DNA of 64,000 nt from Rhyzopertha dominica (Eukaryota; Arthropoda; Insecta; Coleoptera; Bostrichidae): contig QCXZ01000041.1 of NCBI GenBank assembly GCA_025024175.1, positions 51,951,786-52,015,785 of the forward strand. Direction: 5' to 3'. The notes below the pieces were generated by a model that was given only the letters and a program-made list of their open reading frames with translations, was not told where the DNA came from and did no database searches. The translations under genes were made by a program, and so were the position numbers. Positions within the stretch are counted from its first letter, which is position 1. Each line of letters begins with the position of its first letter. Positions 23,061 through 32,689 of the stretch are shown in pieces.

Positions 23061-23339
23061 CTCATGAGCACAATTATGCACGTTTTTTTTAAATTTTGTT
23101 TAGAAAGAGAGCACATGAGTCTCGTCATTGTCCTTGTCTTCATATATAGGACCAGTAAATGAGCCAAAGTTTCAGGATATTACAAGATTACAACCAAAAA
23201 GGATGGCGTAAAATGGTGTAAAAGTGAGTTACAAAATCCTGAGATAGTTTGGAACGATTTAGACTAAAATATATTTTCACCAACATATAAAGGATGCAGA
23301 GATTGAAAACATGGCAAATTCTACTAACATACTCATATA

Positions 23340-24463
23340 CATGGGCGTACCCAGCTTCTGGTCTAGGAAGGGGAGCAAAGCAGGAACGTCCTGTAGAGTA
23401 TATTTCAACATAAATCGAAATAATAAATGTTTATAAGATATAGGTGCTTAAGTAATTAGTGAAGTATTTATTCCATAAATAATCTCCGTGGATTCTCTGC
23501 AAGGCGACTTAAAACATCTTCTGTGAAATAAAGGCCCAAATTGTTTATATGTTTTCTATGTACACTGATCATACAAAGCCCCTTTATTACTAATTCCGTT
23601 ATTGATGAACTCAGTTAGGTGAGGCGCATTCAGTTGCATCGCTCTCGAGTTTAACAAAAATGAGTTGATACATTTTATTTGGAAGAATAAAATAAAAAAT
23701 AAAAGCAACCTAAATTTCACCTTAAAAGTTCTACTAATAGGACCACGGTTTCTGATCCAGCATTAACACATATCAAAGACTAATGTATTAACCGCTGCGC
23801 TTTTACTACAGTTTCAACTTCTCACACCAGAAGTTTTAGAAATTTAAGCTGGAAGTTCATATGTATTTAATGATACAACTGTAGTAATTTTTACTCCTCA
23901 GGGAAAGAGACTCGATGGATAACTAACATTATTAAAACTCCAGAATGACAAATACCTCAGGATTATGCGTCAAGCCAATCTTCTTAGATTGAAAGTGCAT
24001 TGCTCTCAAAAATTAACCGACTGCATAATCTTGTAACCAAATTAAGCTTCATTTGAATAAACTGAAATATATTTAATTGCATTTTTAACAACAAACCGGG
24101 TTTTAATTCGTGCTAATAATGCTTTTTCTGGATTCCTAAAATGTATATTAAATAAATTGACTTTCATAAACGCGAGTTCGGATGGAATGTTAGTTTTCTT
24201 TTGTTTTTTGTATTAATCGTTGAAATGTAATGTGAATTTAGAAATTTGGTACAAAAGTTAGAGTTATCATCGAATATGTGACAGATTCTGATGTGATTCC
24301 ATATAACAGTAGTTAGTTGAACAATCTTTACAGGAAAAGGTAGAAGAGCTGTACTAAGCAGAAATCGTGTTATGACTCATCCTGACCAAGATAGTCTTTT
24401 AAAGCTGTATCTCCCTAAGACAACGATTCGTAACAACAAGAATGTTGCAGTTACAGCTTCAAA
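23340..24463 (+). repeat. interspersed repeat, copy 2 (no hAT)
   Basis: Begins CATGGGCGTACCCAGCTTC and aligns throughout with the inverted copy at 17,130-19,575. The point where the other copy holds the hAT is here uninterrupted (about 23,870). Near the inner end the + strand reads HPDQDSLLKLYLPKTTIRNN, weakly like the tail of a LINE polyprotein, so the repeat may be a LINE 3' fragment. Not certain. Confidence 0.82.
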
Positions 24464-24835
24464 TCGCACATGGCATTGATTAAGCTTGGAAACCATTTGA
24501 AAACGACTTATTAGAGAAGGTTATTTGCAAGGGTCAAATATGAGTTCTGGATGAAAATTGTAAAATACACTTGTCTATAAATTTTACTGTATTTATAATT
24601 TTGTAAATACAACAATTTTTTATAGTTATCAAAATATTGCACTCTGAACTTTTGCCGCGCATAAACGAATACCTTTGTACGGAAACTAGCGTATAATACT
24701 TGATTTACACTTGATTTACCTTGATAAATGATTTTGCAATAGCATAGTTGTATAAAAAAACAGTCCTAATTGGTTTCTTTAGTGTGGTGTGGGCTATTTG
24801 ACTTTGTGTCGCATTATTCAACGTCTTTCGACGCT

Positions 24836-24946
24836 ATGGAAAAGATTTGTTTTGTTCCGAACTGTCCAAATACATCTCAAATAACACCAAATAAGATATT
24901 TGTAACGGTATCAAAAAACCAAAACAAACGGCTACTACACACATGA
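24836..24946 (+). pseudogene. THAP-like zinc-finger start, truncated
   Basis: An ATG at 24836 opens a 36-codon frame beginning MEKICFVPNCPNTSQ and then KIFVTVSKNQNKR, ending in TGA. The C-x4-C spacing followed by K.F.VP...R fits the start of a THAP zinc finger, found in P-element-type transposases and many insect proteins. The second half (Trp, His, AVPTIF-type end) is missing, so this is a fragment or a first exon. Confidence 0.35.
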
Positions 24947-25198
24947 GCCTTTCACACTGTTACGTCGGTATTACAGATAACCCAGTAGTACGGTGGGTAC
25001 CCCCGGTAACAAATGTGGCGCCTTTATCATCCGCGATTTTAAATAACACGTTTTTTTTTAATTATTCAAAATACATGCAATTGTTATCAAATATCTGTAG
25101 ATTAGTGGATTGGTAGAACATTTGAGCTTAACTAACGTGATCGGTTTTGTCGAGCATAGTTATTACTTGAACAAAACCTTTCAAGTGACATCAAGATT

Positions 25199-26153
25199 AT
25201 GAATTGCTATTTTAAAACCTGGCGCTTGTGCCCTAATCCATTGAAGACAGAAGTAACTTGCTTTCATCTCAACAATCATCGAAAGAGGAAACAGCTTCAA
25301 GTTATGTCAAATAACATAATTCTTAAACATAACTTCCCGCCAAAATACCTTGGAGTGACCCTAGATACGTCTCTAACGTACAAGAAACATCTAGAAAACG
25401 TGAGTAAAAAATTACAGACTAGAAATAACATTCTGCATAAGCTTGCTGGTACAAGTTGGGGTGCAAATGCAAATGTACTCTGTACTTCTCCAACTGCCTT
25501 GCTTTATAGCACTGCTGAGTACTGCTGTCCTGTTTGGAAAAAGTCATCACACAGGAAAAATTGACACTCATTTAAATACTGCAATGCGACTAATCACTGG
25601 AACAATGAAGTCATGTCCATTACCTTGGCTTCTGATTCTTTCAAACATTGCTCCTCCGGAGATTCGCAGACAGTTTGCTACATATAAAGCTTGGCAAAAA
25701 TATCAATCAGCTCCTAATGAGTTTCTGATTTCCCGAGATCTGCAAGAGCTACCTACAACTCGGTTAACTTCTAGAAAACCTCTTTGGACAGAAGATTTCC
25801 TTCGTGCTCCTTATACCATTGAAGATGGATGGTGTTCTAATTGGCAACTTAAGAAATATGATATATCATATCAGCAGCTTATAGATGATCCTGTAAAAGA
25901 GGTAGCAGGAACTGACTTCCCGAGAAGGTCTTGGGTCACTTTGAATCGCCTTCGCACTGGTCATGGGAAATGCAAGTTTTTTCTTAATAAATGGGATTCA
26001 TCTATCAACCCTTCTCGTGAATGTGGAGATCTCCTTTAAACAATTGGACATATGGTCAACAGATGCCCCTGTACAGCATGGCCTGGTGGTTTTGCGTCTA
26101 TCCATCGTGTTGATGAAGGTGTTAAAGACTGGTTTAAGACAATAGACATCTGA
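25199..26153 (+). pseudogene. LINE reverse transcriptase C-terminal part
   Basis: Frame one (from 25,199) reads RLCPNPLKTEVTCFHL, KYLGVTLDTSLTYKKHL and LHKLAGTSWGANANVL. A frameshift near 25,545 moves to a second frame with NTAMRLITGTMKS and ILSNIAPPEIRR. The CCHC-type end follows: RLRTGHGKCKFFLNKW, then CGD, with a stop at 26,038 in place of the Gln expected before TIGHM. The reading ends at TGA near 26,151. This is the post-catalytic RT region and C-terminus of a widespread insect LINE family. The catalytic half is absent upstream. A second copy of the same family lies at 35.8-36.5 kb in reverse. Confidence 0.85.
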
Positions 26154-26660
26154 TTGGAATTTTCTGCAGTTTTCTTTAATACTCTATCCAGAATAAATAC
26201 ATACATGTATGTATCTATTACGGATAAAGCGCAAATGCGAGATCTCTTATCGTTGAATGAAAATATTTTTTTTCTTTCAACGCTTTTATAAAAGTCGACA
26301 GTAGTCGCAGGAAATTAACAGTACTGTGGAATGTATTAATGATTTTCATAAGAATATATAAGAATATATATATAATAACAAGTTACGCTTAGCTTAGCGA
26401 AATCACGAAAACGTAAATAAAAATTTTCCACGTCTTCGGAATTTTTAGCTATATAGTAGTTCCTACGCTATAAGAGGTTCTTAGCAATTTCTTCAAATTT
26501 TTTGATACAAAAAGTTCTAAAGAATACACCTTATTCTCTTGCGTATTCGCACGAAGATCACGAACAGTTTACATCCAGAATTTCGCCCGACACTTGAGCT
26601 TCTTCGAATAGCTGGCCCACTTGACGTCTACTCGAGGGCGTCGTCCCACAAGAGCCACTT
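26154..26660. other. AT-rich stretch, no gene recognised
   Basis: Contains short AT-rich microsatellite-like strings (about 26,350-26,375). Nothing else. Confidence 0.35.
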
Positions 26661-26664
26661 CTAA

Positions 26665-27054
26665 GTGAAAAGCGCGGTAATTAGATATGCCCGCGAAGAA
26701 TTTATACGTCTGTTAACACCGCTTATCCGATACGACATTAAATCATCGGAGGCAACACGAACAAACAGACTGCCTAGTCCGCAACGTAATGACCTATGGT
26801 GGGAAAAACTAGTGAGTTGTATTCTCAGTGTGCAGGACATCTCGGGTATGCTAATGCCCGGCCACGCGTACGGGCCTGCCCAACACGGGGTAGTAAGGTC
26901 GCCATCAGCCACCTATGAGAGGTTTTTAATGAACGGGCTAATGATCCGACCCCCTGGGGCACGAGCCGCGCTGCTTTTGGGGTTTCGGATGGCCCTGTCT
27001 TATTTACCACCGAATTTGTATAGATTGGTGGAAGCGGAGTACCATTCTACTTGA
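26665..27054 (+). CDS. unidentified 129-codon frame
   Basis: An open frame preceded directly by an in-frame TAA and starting at GTG, so if real it begins at a splice site rather than a start codon. The product would include IRYAREEFIRLLTPLIRYDI, then DLWWEKL and RPPGARAALLLGFRMALSYL, ending EYHST. G+C is higher than in the flanks. I recognise no family. An antisense frame overlaps (26,661-26,912), which lowers confidence. It may be a host exon, a transposon piece, or chance openness in GC-rich DNA. Confidence 0.3.
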   Translation: MKSAVIRYAREEFIRLLTPLIRYDIKSSEATRTNRLPSPQRNDLWWEKLVSCILSVQDISGMLMPGHAYGPAQHGVVRSPSATYERFLMNGLMIRPPGARAALLLGFRMALSYLPPNLYRLVEAEYHST

Positions 27055-27915
27055 CTTTTATTTCCAAGCACAAATTATATATCTTCGTACGAGAAAATTT
27101 CCAAAAAAGTTGTAATTCGCCCTAAAGAATGAAGTGGACTTGGACATTGGCCTTTTGAGGGTAACATATTAGATTTAAATTAAAATTTATTCTGCACACA
27201 TACTATAGAACGTTATACGGCCGCGATATATCTTACATCGAAAGAATCACTGAAAACGTAGAGAACTGTATAAATTCGTAACTTTTGACATAAACTTCAA
27301 TCATTTGCTTTAAATAAATTCGGTATTGTAAAACAAATTTTATTTTTGAAAAACGTTTATTCAATAACATTAATGTAATAAATGCTCAAAATGTCGCCCT
27401 CTGCTGTTTCACAAGCTTGAATTCGTGCCCAAAACGATCCTTTAACATGCATTATATTTCTGGAGTGCTGGATCCATATGCATCACGTATTTTATTTTCT
27501 AAATCTTGTACACTTTCAACTGGTATTGGTATACTTGCTCATTTACCATTACCCTCAGAAAAAAATCCAAAGGCGTAAGGTCCGGGCTTCTTGGTGGGCA
27601 ACGATTAATTGAACCTCTTCTTATCGATCGGTTAGGCAAAACCAAATCAAGATGATTTCGCACTATTCTATGATAATGCACATCAGGTGCTCTATCTTGT
27701 TGGAACCATAGATCTTGTCTTACTTGTAAATTTACATTTTGGAGAAGTATTGCCGTTTAAACTATCGCGAAAAAAAATAAGGCCCTACAATTTGATTCGT
27801 CGAGTACATAGTTTGAAAATGTCCTTCTCGAATCCAACGTGGATTTTCTTGCGCATAATGTTATGTTTGTTAACTTCACCATTATTAGAAAATCTTGCTT
27901 CATCTGAGAAGCAAA

Positions 27916-28150
27916 TGTTAGAAATATTAAGAAAAAAATAAACTACACTTCGAAACAAAAAGTATATTCCGTACAAATATTAATTAAATCGATATGGTAC
28001 ACGATTGAGTGTTAAAAATCGAATGCCGCTCTCCTGATTGCCAGCGTCCCAGCTTCCAGCCACGGCTCCGGATGACGTAATCGTAATTGCCTTAACCCAA
28101 ACAAGCATCAGAACTGCCGTCGTAGCATTCCAGGATTGTTTAGTTTAACA
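27916..28150 (-). repeat. 3' LTR of the gypsy element
   Basis: 235 bp, identical by eye to the 5' LTR. The sequence just upstream on the minus strand (GGAACGGCCG) is only weakly purine-rich, so the polypurine tract is not obvious. Confidence 0.92.
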
Positions 28151-28738
28151 CGGCCGTTCCTGACATCTTGGAGCGTCCCTGCTCAAGTCGAGTGGTGGCT
28201 CCACACATCGGCCTTGGACTGACCATTTAAATTTCGGCAATAACCTCCTGTCATCCGAAGGAACCAGCCATGTAGCTGAAACTCATAACAAGGCATGAGA
28301 ATCGGTCGACTAGCAACGCTAAATGTTGTTTTCATGATTTTCAGACACATTAATAAAATTAATAATGTAATAACTACGTTTTCAGTCGCTCCGGATCTCG
28401 AATTCACCTAACCTAAAATTAAGGATAAACTTGGCCAAGTTTAAAATTAATGGGGTACGCATAAAATAACAAAATGGAATATAAAATAAAATGCTTATAA
28501 CCAACGAGATAACTTAAGTCTAGTGCCACCCATGTACAAGACCAGTGACCAGGTGTGTACTTGCATGACCTCCTCCTACCTAACAGATATCTAATGGATG
28601 ACCACTGTATTCTGAGATCATTCGACACTAATGGTCTCAGAACTTCCCCGTGTTACCGCCATCCCCTTACCTATCAGGAGGTCATAGGTATGCACCTCAA
28701 GTACACCCCTCCATGGTGCCCTACCTCGGACACCATGC

Positions 28739-29940
28739 CTACGATATTCGGATCCATGGGCGTACGTTCTCCACCCCGACGATCCCAGAATATCGTAGCC
28801 TCTTACGACTGCTTCCTGGGATGTCCGAAACCTCGTACCGGTCTCGTCCCAGTACCTTGGTCACTCTAAAGGGTCCTCGCCACTTCGGCAGGAGTTTACG
28901 ACTACTACCCGTCGCTGGCGCACTGGTAATCCGAATCAATACCAGATCACCTTCTGCATATTGATGAGGACTGCTCCGTTTTAGATCGAACCTCTGCTTC
29001 GATTCTGCCTGATGCTTTTCTGATAGACGTATCATTTCTTCTCGTATTTTAGTAACGTCCATCATTTCTCCACCTTCTAGAGCTAATTTGCCCTGAAACA
29101 CAACTCTATATCCCATTAGCGCCTCACTAGGCGTAACACCAATCGCCTTGTTGAGGGTACCGTTCAACCCAACTTGGATATTAGATATGTTATCGTCCCA
29201 ATGTTTGTCCTGTTTATCAGCCCCCATTGTTGACAAAGAATCTAAAATAATTTTATTGTACCTTTCTACTTGGCCATTTCCGCGCGGCATTGCAACTGCG
29301 TTTAGATGATGGACAATGCCACTTTGTTTACAAAATTCCGCAAATTCTGCGCTAGTAAAGGAAGTGCCCCGGTCGCTTATAATTCTATGCGGAACACCAA
29401 AATTTTTAATCACATCTTTGAGGGACTTAATAGTGGCTTTAGATGTCGTATTTTTAACGGGGTAAATCATCACAAATTTAGTAAAAGCATCAACTATAAC
29501 TAAAACGTAAGTGTTTCCTGAAACACTTTTAATAAACGGACCCAAGTGGTCTATGTGAATTGTGTGAAAAGGTTTGGGGATCTTTTTAATTGGATGTAAA
29601 TATCCTGGCGCTTTCCCTAATGGCGATTTAAAATACAAACAATTGAGGCAATTATTGACATATTTCTTTATAAAATGCCTCATGTGTTCAAACCAATACT
29701 GACTTGCTATCAACTCATACGTCTTTTCGAATGCGAAATGTCCTGCATCATCATGTGCCATTCGTAACACCTGAAATCTCGTATATTTCGGAACCACTCA
29801 TCTTAACCCGTATTTTGTTATCTTATATACCTTGCCACCTTTTAAAGCAAAACTGTTAAAAATGTGTTTATTTATATTGAAGTCTCCTGTCTCTAAGATA
29901 TTTTTAATATTTTGAATTTTTGCATCCTGTTTATGTATAA
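28739..29940 (-). CDS. gypsy integrase
   Basis: The frame runs from the deletion junction (about 29,940); the first Met in it is at 29,797. Numbering from that Met, the HHCC zinc domain is H15, H20, C50, C53. The catalytic residues are D83 (IDHLGPF), D142 (ISDRGTSF) and E178 (GQVERYNK). D142 and E178 are separated by 35 residues, the D,D35E signature of retroviral-type integrases. Near the end KWRGPFRV is the GPF part of a GPY/F module. The frame is open to the stop at 28,739. It inserts element DNA into the genome and would normally be cut from a Gag-Pol precursor. With RT deleted upstream it has no evident route of expression. Confidence 0.9.
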
Positions 29941-30422
29941 TTTGGAATTGATTCTGACGCTAGTGGTATGTGATAATAACCAGAGAACAAATCAAGACTA
30001 GTAAAGTAACGATAACCTGACAATCGTCGCAATTGGTCTTCAATCAGTGGCAAGGGATATTTATCTGGTACAGTAATTTTATTTAACCCTCTGTAATCCA
30101 CACAGAGTCTTTTCTCGCCATTTTTCTTGGTTACTAAGAGCACAGGACTTGCATAAGGACCGTGGTATTCCTGAATTATATCATTTTCCAACAAGTCAGT
30201 TATGATTTCCCTTATTTGTTCACGTTCGTGATCTGAAAATTGTCGGGGACGGCAAGTTACTGGTTTTTCGGAATTAAGAGAAATTACCATCTCAGTTAAT
30301 TTAGTACAACCAATGTTACTTAAGTTTGTCGCTACACAATCGGCATATTCATTTAAAATACCTTTTAAAGATTTTTGTGCTCCCGCATCACCTACGCCTA
30401 TGTTTATTGTAACGCTCTCGAG
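29931..30422 (-). pseudogene. gypsy pol: truncated reverse transcriptase
   Basis: In the frame one base back from gag, the reading passes DAGAQKSLKGIL and RPRQFSDHEREQIREII. It then reaches the RT fingers: YASPVLLVTKKNG, RLCVDYRGLN, YPLPLIEDQL and FTSLDLFSGYYHI (first catalytic Asp). It stops after SIPNYT. The YxDD block, the rest of the palm and thumb, and all of RNase H are absent, and the next recognisable sequence belongs to the region just before integrase. By comparison with complete elements of this type a deletion of roughly 1.3 kb is likely. The missing part cannot be read from this window. Confidence 0.85.
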
Positions 30423-31885
30423 TAAGCTACTGTTATAATTCCGTGTGATGTGAAATCTTCTGTAAAAGTTAGTTCAGATCCGGTTCTTATATAACTAATG
30501 TCGTAAAGCTCGGTAAAATTTTGTCCTATTACGGGCACATTTAGTACGCATTTTTCAATAACATAGAACTCAATTGTTCGCTTGATATTATCGAGGGTTA
30601 TTTCAACGCTGACTAATTGCTTTGGTTTTATGGCGTTGCCGGCTAATGTAAATAAACGTACGTTACCGGCGCAGGGTTTTGTTTGTAACTGTAACTGATT
30701 TATTGCGTCTTGAGTTATAAGCGAGCATTCGCTGCCGAAGTCAATGTATGATTTTATTTCCTGGCCGTTGATTTTTATGGTTTTGTAAAATTTGTCATTG
30801 GGATTTTTAGCAATATAATTTACATGATATTCTATTGCTGGTAATTTACTTCGATGCTGAGTTGTGGTTTGCGGGCAATTTTTCTTTATATGACCCCATT
30901 TATTACAATGATAGCATCGCAGCGTATTTTTTTTAGCACCTGACGTTCCCTGACTACCGCCAGCAGACACCTTCCCTGTTTCCATACCTGTCACACCGGG
31001 ACTGGCCAGCGGTGCACGCCTCTGTCTTTCATCTAATGTTTTAAAATGCCGGGCTAAATCACTAGGTTCCGTAATACCTGCAGTTTCTACTGAAAATTTT
31101 ATTTGTTCATTAGATATGCCGCCTAAAATTAAATTAACCTGATCTTCGCCTGAAAGTGGTAATTTTAGTTTTTGAATCAAGGATAGTTTTTCAAAAGTAT
31201 AAGCGTATAAACTCTGATTAGGATGTGCGACACATTGCATCATTTTGGTTAAATCAGCATGCAAATCTCTCTTTGCGCGGAACTGTTCAGTTAATAATTT
31301 TTTCCACTCCGGCCACGTAAAAATTCGTGTTGGAAGTGCCCTATACCAAACTTCGGCGGGACCACGTAACTTACTTAGTGCCAAATGACAAATTGTCCTA
31401 TCATTCCACCCGTAAATATATGCGAATTCGTCTACTGCAGCCAACCACTCAGTAATGTTATGCGTAAACGGGTTGTATTCGTCAATAATTGATGTGGAAG
31501 CGGTACTCACCACCTGACGCTCTGCCTGGCTTACCCCTAAGTTTTGTACGAGTCGACCTATGCCCTGGGAGATCGCTTCCCCCAGCTGCGATACGGACTC
31601 CGTAGCTTCGCTACGCTGCTGGTCGGTGGTATTGTCACCAGCGCTTGACACCCGTCGCTCAAGCTCCCCGCCCAGCTCCGGTGTTCCCGAAGCCCTTCTC
31701 CGGGACCTGGTGCTCTTCCGTTCCTGTCGGCGACCTGACCTTCGTCGCTCCCGTCGGGCATGACGTCGCTTACGACTACTACGTTCTGTCCTCGACGGCC
31801 CCACACGATCACCTATTCCATCCTCAGAAGGTGATCTCGTCCTGCGGGAACTTCGACGAACTGGTGACCTTGACTTTCGAGGCAT
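30404..31885 (-). CDS. gypsy Gag polyprotein with zinc knuckle and protease
   Basis: A 493-residue open frame from ATG 31,885, about 68 nt after the 5' LTR. Residues 4-65 are dominated by Arg and Ser (KSRSPVRRSSRRTRSPS), an RS-type tail unusual for Gag. Residues about 135-290 form the capsid-like region (WPEWKKLLTEQF and following). C324-C337 is a CCHC zinc knuckle (CYHCNKWGHIKKNC) that binds the element's RNA. Near residue 380 YIDFGSEC is the aspartic protease site, with Asp382 followed by Phe-Gly instead of Thr/Ser-Gly. The frame ends in TAA, and pol begins in an overlapping frame shifted by one base, so pol expression would need a -1 frameshift. No stop or frameshift inside. Confidence 0.9.
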   Translation of the reverse strand: MPRKSRSPVRRSSRRTRSPSEDGIGDRVGPSRTERSSRKRRHARRERRRSGRRQERKSTRSRRRASGTPELGGELERRVSSAGDNTTDQQRSEATESVSQLGEAISQGIGRLVQNLGVSQAERQVVSTASTSIIDEYNPFTHNITEWLAAVDEFAYIYGWNDRTICHLALSKLRGPAEVWYRALPTRIFTWPEWKKLLTEQFRAKRDLHADLTKMMQCVAHPNQSLYAYTFEKLSLIQKLKLPLSGEDQVNLILGGISNEQIKFSVETAGITEPSDLARHFKTLDERQRRAPLASPGVTGMETGKVSAGGSQGTSGAKKNTLRCYHCNKWGHIKKNCPQTTTQHRSKLPAIEYHVNYIAKNPNDKFYKTIKINGQEIKSYIDFGSECSLITQDAINQLQLQTKPCAGNVRLFTLAGNAIKPKQLVSVEITLDNIKRTIEFYVIEKCVLNVPVIGQNFTELYDISYIRTGSELTFTEDFTSHGIITVAYSRALQ

Positions 31886-31935
31886 AATAATTTCACCGTT
31901 TCACCAGAACCACGAAAAACACTGTGAACGCGTAT

Positions 31936-31953
31936 CTTTTATCCCACTTCTGA
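31936..31953 (-). promoter_or_regulatory. candidate primer-binding site
   Basis: TCAGAAGTGGGATAAAAG follows the 5' LTR directly on the minus strand, where a tRNA primer should anneal. It does not begin with the usual TGG complement of the tRNA CCA end, so the primer is not assigned. Confidence 0.4.
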
Positions 31954-32188
31954 TGTTAGAAATATTAAGAAAAAAATAAACTACACTTCGAAACAAAAAG
32001 TATATTCCGTACAAATATTAATTAAATCGATATGGTACACGATTGAGTGTTAAAAATCGAATGCCGCTCTCCTGATTGCCAGCGTCCCAGCTTCCAGCCA
32101 CGGCTCCGGATGACGTAATCGTAATTGCCTTAACCCAAACAAGCATCAGAACTGCCGTCGTAGCATTCCAGGATTGTTTAGTTTAACA
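31954..32188 (-). repeat. 5' LTR of the gypsy element
   Basis: 235 bp, TGTTA...TAACA on the minus strand, same as 27,916-28,150. The transcription start of the element should lie here. No clear TATA box is marked. Confidence 0.92.
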
Positions 32189-32689
32189 CAAACGTTGTCA
32201 TACAATCTCACATTCAAATTTTGGTGTTCTCGAATAAAGTTACAAAAAGCCAGTCTTTTAGGATAATCTGTCTCCTTTCAAGCCTGAACCAATTGCAAGT
32301 GATACGGATGAAATTGATTGCATTTAATTATTCGGTGTTTTGAAGACAGGCTATTACCGGTTGCTCTTGAGACTACCCTTTGACTAATATGAGGATTTTC
32401 GTCGATCATTTCCAATACTCTAATTTCATTGTCAGGGCCTGTTGCTGTTCTTTCCCTTGACTTTTTCGGTGGTGGCCAGTTTGTCCTTAAAGTTAATTCA
32501 AGTCTTTTAAAATTGTATGGGCAGGAGCTCTTCTATTTGGAAAACGTTGTCTGTATAAACGGGCAGCAGCGCAAACATTTTTCTTGCATTCACCATAAAT
32601 CAAAATCATATCTGTTTTCTCATCATTTGAATACATACATTCCAGTAGCTTATTTTCTGCTATAAACTTCTTCAAATAGACTCCTAAAT

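Larger units (their letters stand above)
27916..32188 (-). mobile_element. Ty3/gypsy LTR retrotransposon, internally deleted
   Basis: Two 235-bp LTRs (27,916-28,150 and 31,954-32,188) look identical base for base. They start TGTTA and end TAACA and are flanked by a 4-bp duplication CAAA (27,912-27,915 and 32,189-32,192). Order on the minus strand: 5' LTR, short leader, gag with protease, partial RT, integrase, about 590 bp untranslated, 3' LTR. There is no envelope gene. The RT palm and RNase H are missing, so the element cannot move without help. Identical LTRs mean the insertion is recent. Length 4,273 bp. Confidence 0.93.
27365..32645 (-). pseudogene. DUF4817/DDE transposase split by a gypsy element
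   Basis: On the minus strand the N-terminal part (about 32,645-32,193) reads MYSNDEKTDMILIYGECKKN and RLYRQRFPNRRAPAHTI, the DUF4817 helix-turn-helix common in insect mariner-like transposases. The C-terminal part (27,915-27,365) reads NICFSDEARFSNNGEVNKHN (first catalytic block). After frame changes it gives IVRNHLDLVLPNRSI and CPPRSPDLTPLDFF (last block). Between the two parts sits the 4.27-kb gypsy element. Several further frameshifts and stops lie outside the gypsy, so it was probably already decaying or has decayed since. TIRs were not identified. Confidence 0.82.

Noticed and set aside
27916..32188. Endogenous retrovirus with an envelope gene.
   Set aside because: The space between integrase and the 3' LTR is only about 590 bp and has no envelope-like frame.
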